A stretch of DNA of 64,000 nucleotides, from positions 1,315,242-1,379,241 of the forward strand of contig CAJINV010000014.1 in NCBI GenBank assembly GCA_905178155.1, written 5' to 3'. Under the pieces are notes generated by a model, which saw only the letters and a list, made by a program, of their open reading frames with translations, was not told the DNA's origin and made no database searches. The translations under genes and the position numbers were made by a program. The DNA comes from Amoebophrya sp. A120. Lineage: Eukaryota; Sar; Dinophyceae; Syndiniales; Amoebophryaceae. Shown one piece after another: positions 58,828-64,000 of the stretch. How positions within the stretch are numbered: position 1 is the first letter of the stretch; each line of letters starts with the position of its first letter.

Positions 58828-59345
58828 GTCAAGTAGAAACAAGAAGTCAAATTCCAGCTAAAGAAAACAAGTTTCGACAGCTGCTACACTTGAAGTTTGC
58901 ATCGATGCAGTTGTAATTGTTGCAGGTGTAGTTTCGAGGTGTGGATTTTGAGCGTACGGCTTGACTTCTGCAATTCTGGCCTCAAAGAAATTCAGAAAAA
59001 AAAAACGGAGTACCACGATAGGCTTTTTGGGAAACGTACCTCTTCAATACAACCACACTGACAAGCACAAGATCAAGTTTCAATGGCACATCAAGTACGA
59101 GCCCAGTATGTATACCTGTTCGCGTATAGACAGATGTGGATGTCATTGTCGCGGGGACGAGATCTACTTTGTGAGGAAAGCGAAAGGATGAAACGGCAGT
59201 TGGAGATGATCCCTACCGTAGTGGATGGTCAACACACATAACCTCATCGGCCTTTTTTTCTGACTGCCAGCAGTGCCGAGATAGAAATTATATCCCGGTC
59301 CTTTCAGGAGAGCGAGAGTCGGTCGTCTTGAAAATAGAATCAAGG
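58828..59345 (+). repeat. Repeated intergenic block, copy C
   Basis: It matches copy B over almost its whole length, with an extra 20-30 nt around 58921-58950 and 59125-59150. It lies between the stop of the intronless gene and the start of the sugar-kinase gene, so it includes candidate promoter sequence. Confidence 0.85.
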
Positions 59346-59523
59346 ATCCTCCTGCTCAAATGTAGTGAGGTCACCGAACGGCTCTAACCGGGGAGGTTTT
59401 TTTGACAGCCAGACAGCAAAACGGCCGGCAGTTTAGAAGCGGCCGGAAGTGTTTTTCGACATAAAACGTTTCCAATTATCAAGCAGCTTATTTGGCTGTG
59501 TCGAATAGTGAAGAAAAGTTATC

Positions 59524-61462
59524 ATGTCGGAGCATATCGGCGTCGTTGGCCTTGCGTGTTTGGACACAGTTCTTGTCGTCGAACAGTACCCCAGTGTTGA
59601 CACGAAAAACGTGACGAAAAGTTCCCACGAGTTTGGCGGCGGCAACGGGGCAACGGTCGCCATCGTTGTGCAGCGGCTGCTCGGGGGACGACCGCCCGCA
59701 AGACCAGAAGGCCAGGAGGATCAGCACTCTTGTGAAAATGACGGGGACCACGACCACACCAGCACGAGTGAAAGTGCGCAGCACACCAGCAAGTTGTACT
59801 ACAGCTGCCCCCATCAAGTAGTCGTGCAGTTTGTCGCTCCTATATTCAACGACGAAGCTGGTAGGAAGGTCCAGAAAGAACTGGCAGCCGAGGGATTGTC
59901 ACTCGCTTATGCTGATTTCTCCAACGCCGACACGGGGCGGACCGGCCACAGCTACATCATTCTTGACGAGCAGACGCATGGAAGGACCATTTTTCACACC
60001 ACACAGGAGCCCCGGTCATCGCTATTACTGCCAGGTGAAGAGTTTTTCCAGAAGTTGATGCGGCCGTCTACTGGTGTGGCTCCTCGTCGAGCCGGACGGG
60101 GAGGAATTCTTTTCACCGATGGGAGGTTCGAGGACACTGCACTGGAGATCCTGAAAAGAGCGGCGGAACTCTTCATTGACATTCTCATATCAAGATGAAA
60201 AGTCGCGAGGATCATCTCTGCTCCCCATATGGAAATGGAAATCCGTCGTCGTGTGGGATTTGCATTTGTGTAGTACGCAAAGCAGCTTTGTGTTTCCGTA
60301 GGAGACTGCAGGCACATGATCCTCATCCTAAGCGGCCTGAGCAGAGGGCTTTTAGTGTAGGGGCTCCGTAGCATGGCAGACCCCCCCTGCGTTGGTTTCT
60401 GGCCTTGTTGCAGTATTACAAATTCATCGCTTCTACTATAACACGGCGTGAGCTCTCTGGCGGATTTGCCGTCTTGCAAGACAGAGACGATTTGTGGCCA
60501 CAGATCAGCAGCGCAAATGTTCAGTCGTGCATCTACTTTTCAGCATGGGGACCAGGGGGAATTTTTTGTAACAATATCGGATGGACTGCGAGCGGCTGCG
60601 AAGTTCGTGCACCCGGGAGATGCTGGACTACTGTACGGTCATCTCATGTTCAGAGACTTTTTTGACGATTCTCGAAAACCAAGAGCGCTTAGAGAAGCAG
60701 AAGAGAGGACATCAAAGCGGGAACAAGGACGGTGCAGTTGTTGAAGATGATGAAACTCCTCCAGAGCAGGCAGCTGTTGAAGATTCAGCGTCAACTATCA
60801 CCTCCGCAGCGGCACTACCAGAAGTTGTTGCTGTTGTTCTACCTCAGTCGCAGCAAGACAATGCGATTGCTCGTGAAGCCTCGGGGCCGGCGAAAATACA
60901 AAAGGCGGCTGCGCAACTGAGGAGATTTCTTGCGCGCAAAAAAGTTGAAGAACAAAACAGAAGGCTACGCTTCGCGGTAGTCACCCTTGGGGAGTACGGA
61001 GCAGTTGTTGGGTGGATCGCGGACGACCGGAACAAGGAGTGGGATGATAGTACACGACGAGAAGCCGGCCCCCCGCAGTTGTCACCCGCACAGCCACTAC
61101 TTGAGGAGCATTTTCACATTTACCACGTTCCCGCCTGGCTACCACCTGGCGCTGCGGTCGTTGACACGTGTGGTGCCGGGGATGCCTTCAATGGTGGCCT
61201 CGTCTACGCGTACGCGCAGGGTGCCGCTGGTGCCCAGCGAGGGAGGAGCGAGTGCTGGGAAAACCCCTGTGCACAGGTTTTGTTCGCATCCGCGGTTGCG
61301 GGGCACAGTGTGACACAATTGGGAGCAAGGACCGCAATACCGAAATTGATGAGAAAGAAGGAGGTAGTTCAGGAATTCGAAGACGTAATGGCGCAGCTCG
61401 GGTGCCCCCTGCGTGTGAGCGACTGCGTGCGCCTTGTACAAGTAGAAGAAAACAAATCATAG
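59524..61462 (+). CDS. PfkB-family sugar kinase, ketohexokinase-like
   Basis: Exons 59524-60187 and 60582-61462 give 514 residues. The N-terminus GVVGLACLDTVLVVEQYP and the EFGGGNGATVAIVVQRLLG loop (about 37-54) match the PfkB substrate-binding start. GILFTDGRFEDTALEIL is the 'H/G-R' strand region. The exon join gives FIDILMDCERLRSSCTREML, equal in length to the vSvElEkPR strand of ketohexokinase. The C-terminal signature VVDTCGAGDAFNGGL has the catalytic Asp422. Two low-complexity inserts (about residues 60-85 and 240-300) enlarge it from the usual 300 residues. The expected reaction is ATP-dependent phosphorylation of a sugar such as fructose, in the cytosol; substrate choice is not shown by the sequence. 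One introner separates the exons. Confidence 0.85.
60183..60581 (+). mobile_element. Introner 12 (family C-like) in the sugar-kinase gene
   Basis: The element covers 60188-60576 (389 nt), starting TATCAAGATG and ending AACAATA, with diverged 5-bp flanks TCTCA and TCGGA. Inner arms CTGCTCCCCATATGG at about 60219 and the inverse-like CATGGGGACCAGGGG at about 60544 resemble introner 3, as does the interior GATTTGTGGCCACAGATCAG. Removal of the element plus one flank restores the kinase frame exactly. Confidence 0.75.
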
Positions 61463-62148
61463 TCGTGGATTCGGGCGGCCACCACCACCTCTCTTCTTCA
61501 AGCTCTAGTGCTTCATCCATTTTTTATGGTTTAAGGAGAACTTTATCGCCAGAAATGAGCCGCTGAGTTTGATGAGAAGAAGCCTGGAAGTGAAAATGCA
61601 AACTATCGGAGCTTTCCTCTGCCCCAAGAACATACTCGCTGTTCGCGTTCAGTCGGAGCGGTAGCAGATCGATGATAAACATAAAAACCTGGACTCATCT
61701 GCCTGAACTTTATATGCGTGAAGAACAATAGACCGATTCACAGGCCCGACCGATCGTGAAGCGAGGAAACAATGAGAGAAATGTTTAGCGTCTCACTTCT
61801 AGACGACATTGTTCGTACCTTCACTGAGAGGCCCGCTCATGCTGATCCTTAACCTTACCTTCAATTCTAGGAGTTGTGGCTTTCCATCTCCCGAAGCAAT
61901 TGATCCATCAGGACTCTGTAACCCACGTCACACCCGTAGCCTGTCTCTGTGCCCAAGAAAGTTTCACGACTACACGTAGGAAAAAAATAGTCCCCAAACA
62001 AGAAACTCTGACTCACCTGATCCACCCTTCTTTATTCCCATTTTCTAACGACCACCACACGATCTGCTAGAAGCCCTCGCACTAGTTTTCGCCAGTAACT
62101 ACATCTTCACGACTTCCGCCCAAAAGAATCCCCAGGAAAACACACACA
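61463..62148. other. Intergenic region
   Basis: About 690 nt. No gene was seen; a pyrimidine-rich stretch near 62020-62045 precedes the next gene and could serve splicing or trans-splicing. Confidence 0.5.
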
Positions 62149-62838
62149 ATGGGTCGTAACATGAACAAGAAGGCTCCCTGCCAGAAGCAGAAGTTGAACT
62201 GGCGCGTGCCTTCCGAGCGCACGAATTTCTGCCAGCGGTGTGGCGCCAGTCTCGGCGCACAGACCCGGATCAGCGAAATGTGCGCCGATTGTGAGCGGAA
62301 TGTGGGTGCGAAAATGGTACTAGCTGAAGAGGTACAACAGACGATTGACGGCACGACAGCTGCAGGAGTTGCACGACCGTGGTCCTCTTCATCTACTTCT
62401 TGCGAGCAGCACGGCAACACATCTACTACGAAAAAGCGGGACCGGCGCACGGGGGCAAGCAAGAAAACCGCGACCACAAATTCAGGTTTTTCGAAAACCA
62501 CCTTGGCGGGGGCCTGCGACAGCACAACCAGCAGTTGTGCGAACAATTACACCTCCCTCTCCGAGGATTGTTACTCCAGTGGAGTGGACGAGTCTGCGAC
62601 CACTGAGATAAAGAAGAATCCGAATGAAGAGATCAAATCCCGGTTTAGCAAGTGGACAGCCTCGTGGAAAAACAAGAAACCAGCGACGCAAGTGATCATT
62701 CACCCAAATCGAGTAGTAGAGCACCGGGACCTGTTCTCGCCGAACGCGCGAGTTGGCGCCAGTGGTGGTGCTAGTAGTACGACCGACGAGAGAACCGTGT
62801 CCCTGGCAAGTTCAAGAACAAGGCATGGTACGGAATAG
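62149..62838 (+). CDS. Small zinc-ribbon protein with disordered tail
   Basis: Single exon, 229 residues. The N-terminus is basic (MGRNMNKKAPCQKQKLNWR). A zinc-ribbon-like pair follows, C28-x2-C31 (FCQRCGASLG) and C45-x2-C48 (MCADCERN), about 13 residues apart. The remaining 180 residues are Ser/Thr/Lys-rich and probably disordered, with one short helical part (EEIKSRFSKWTASWKNKK). A nucleic-acid or ribosome-associated role is possible but not shown. The downstream sequence passes quickly into satellite repeats. Confidence 0.6.
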   Translation: MGRNMNKKAPCQKQKLNWRVPSERTNFCQRCGASLGAQTRISEMCADCERNVGAKMVLAEEVQQTIDGTTAAGVARPWSSSSTSCEQHGNTSTTKKRDRRTGASKKTATTNSGFSKTTLAGACDSTTSSCANNYTSLSEDCYSSGVDESATTEIKKNPNEEIKSRFSKWTASWKNKKPATQVIIHPNRVVEHRDLFSPNARVGASGGASSTTDERTVSLASSRTRHGTE

Positions 62839-62934
62839 GTGCAGTTCCATCGTGTTTCGTGTTTTTGCTCTAAAAGGAATTGAAAAACTAACGAAGGAAG
62901 ATCCTAAAGGAAGCTCATTTAAAGCAACAGAAGA

Positions 62935-63280
62935 GAAGAAGGGAGAAGCACCAGACACATAAGAAGGAGGTTGTTGGTCTCCGGTCCTCGGTCCTCACTC
63001 CATCAGGAGGTAATATATGAGGAGAGAAGAAGGGAGAAGCACCAGACACATAAGAAGGAGGTTGTTGGTCTCCGGTCCTCGGTCCTCACTCCATCACGAG
63101 GTAATATATGAGGAGATAAGAAGGGAGAGGCACCAGACACATAAGAAGGAGGTTGTTGGTCTCCGGTCCTCGGTCCTCACTCCATCGCGAGGTAATATAT
63201 GAGGAGATAAGAAGGGAGAAGCACCAGACACATACGAAGGAGGTCGATGCCCCCCGGTCCTCGGGCCTCAGTTCACCCGG
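62935..63280 (+). repeat. 91-bp satellite, four copies
   Basis: CACCAGACACATAAGAAGG starts at 62949, 63040, 63131 and 63222 (last copy CATACGAAGG), an exact 91-bp period. Each unit also has GGTCTCCGGTCCTCGG and GAGGTAATATATGAGGAGA. Confidence 0.95.
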
Positions 63281-63329
63281 GGGCAATACGCGGCGAGACA
63301 AGAAGGCAGAAGGGCCAGGCAGGTGCCAC

Positions 63330-64000
63330 CTTGTTGGGCGTTTCGCAGTACGGCCCGCGATGCGTCGTGGGCTGTCTCTGCGTGTAGTTCGCTTGTGGGA
63401 GGGGGGTGGCCGGGCCGGCGCTGGCCGGGTGCGTTTCGCAGTGCTGCCAATGCTTTTGCCTTGGCGGCGCCTGCGTGTAATTCGCAGGCGGCAGGGCCGG
63501 GACGACTTTGGGCGCCCGCCCCCTTGGTGCGTTTCGCAGCGCGGCCCGTGATGCGTCGCGGGCTTTGTCTGCGTGTAATTCGCAAGGGGGCATGCGGCCG
63601 CCGCAGGGGCAGGCCGGGTGCGTTTCGCAGTGCTGCCAAGGCTTTTGCTTTCGTGGTGCCTGCGTGTAATTCGCAGGGGGCAGGGCCGGCACGACTTTGG
63701 GCGCCCGCCCCCTTGGTGCGTTTCGCAGTATGGCCCGCGATGCGTCGCGGGCTGTGTCTGCGTGTAATTCGCAAGGGGGCATGGGGCCGCCGTGGCGCGG
63801 GTGCGTTTCGCAGTGCCTCCAAGGCTTTTGCTTTCGCGGCGCCTGCGTGTAATTCGCAGGCGGCAGGGCCGGGACAACTTTGGGCGCCCGCCCCCTTGGT
63901 GCGTTTCGCAGTATGGCCCCCGTGGCGCCGGGGGCCGTGCCTGCGTGTAATCCGCGTGGACGCCGGGCGTCTTTGGTTGGGCCGGCGTGTAATTCGCGGG
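63330..64000 (+). repeat. Higher-order GC-rich satellite reaching the window end
   Basis: GCGTTTCGCAG recurs at 63339, 63431, 63529, 63620, 63718, 63803 and 63901, spaced 92, 98, 91, 98, 85 and 98 bp. Two unit types alternate: one with GACTTTGGGCGCCCGCCCCC, the other with TGCCAAGGCTTTTGC. This makes a higher-order repeat of about 183-190 bp. Each unit also carries GCGTGTAATTCGCA. The array is cut by the window end. Confidence 0.95.

Noticed and set aside
60448-60744. Alternative frame after introner 12 (ISDGLRAAAKFVHPGD)
   Set aside because: It follows from an ATATC repeat at 60187/60574 but stops soon and loses the catalytic GAGD. The other join restores the kinase strand with the correct length.
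1-64000. tRNA, rRNA, spliced-leader RNA or CRISPR
   Set aside because: I looked by eye for tRNA T-arm boxes, the dinoflagellate leader sequence and regularly spaced short repeats with unique spacers. None was found; the regular repeats are satellites.

Overview
The window looks like nuclear DNA of a protist alveolate, most probably a syndinian dinoflagellate parasite of the Amoebophrya type. The signs are: all genes I support lie on the + strand (a one-way gene array); proteins are very long and rich in Ser/Thr/Gln/Glu/Asp/Arg; several genes carry ordinary GT-AG introns of about 110-220 nt; and many coding regions are interrupted by short elements with terminal inverted repeats (TIRs) bounded by 5-bp target-site duplications (TSDs). 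When one TSD copy and the element are removed, the reading frame is restored exactly. This matches the invasive, non-canonical intronic elements ('introners') known from Amoebophrya. No bacterial operons, rRNA, tRNA or CRISPR were seen. The organism is inferred, not proven.

Layout: 1-1.55 kb, 3' part of a gene of unknown function with an unresolved frame change. 3.07-5.68 kb, a secreted or anchored protein with an NlpC/P60-like cysteine peptidase domain. 6.27-10.92 kb, a three-exon coiled-coil protein. 12.04-28.10 kb, one giant gene (10 exons, about 4,730 residues) whose first 11 kb is almost free of introns, while its last 4 kb holds six introners. 28.1-34.4 kb, a gene-free, repeat-rich stretch with minisatellites and inverted arrays. 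34.38-37.92 kb, an acetyltransferase-like plus ankyrin-repeat protein. 39.2-41.3 and 42.9-49.6 kb, two paralogous RING plus TRAF-type zinc-finger genes. Between the paralogs lies a 1-kb element with TIRs. The second paralog is split by a 4.4-kb element made of an introner carrying a reverse-transcriptase-like open reading frame. 49.98-55.38 kb, a large membrane-anchored protein with three introners. 56.6-58.4 kb, an intronless secreted-type protein. 59.5-61.5 kb, a PfkB-family (ketohexokinase-like) sugar kinase with one introner. 62.1-62.8 kb, a small zinc-ribbon protein. 62.9-64.0 kb, two satellite arrays running off the window end.

The main result is the introner set: twelve elements in four different genes, of several unrelated TIR families, sharing one boundary rule. 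Each starts TA (nearly always TAT), ends ATA and has a 5-bp TSD. Comparison with the RING-TRAF paralog, and with ketohexokinase, independently supports the predicted exon joins. One introner has grown to 4.4 kb by carrying or receiving a retroelement. An intergenic block repeated after three consecutive genes and the RING-TRAF tandem pair show that local duplication has also shaped the region.
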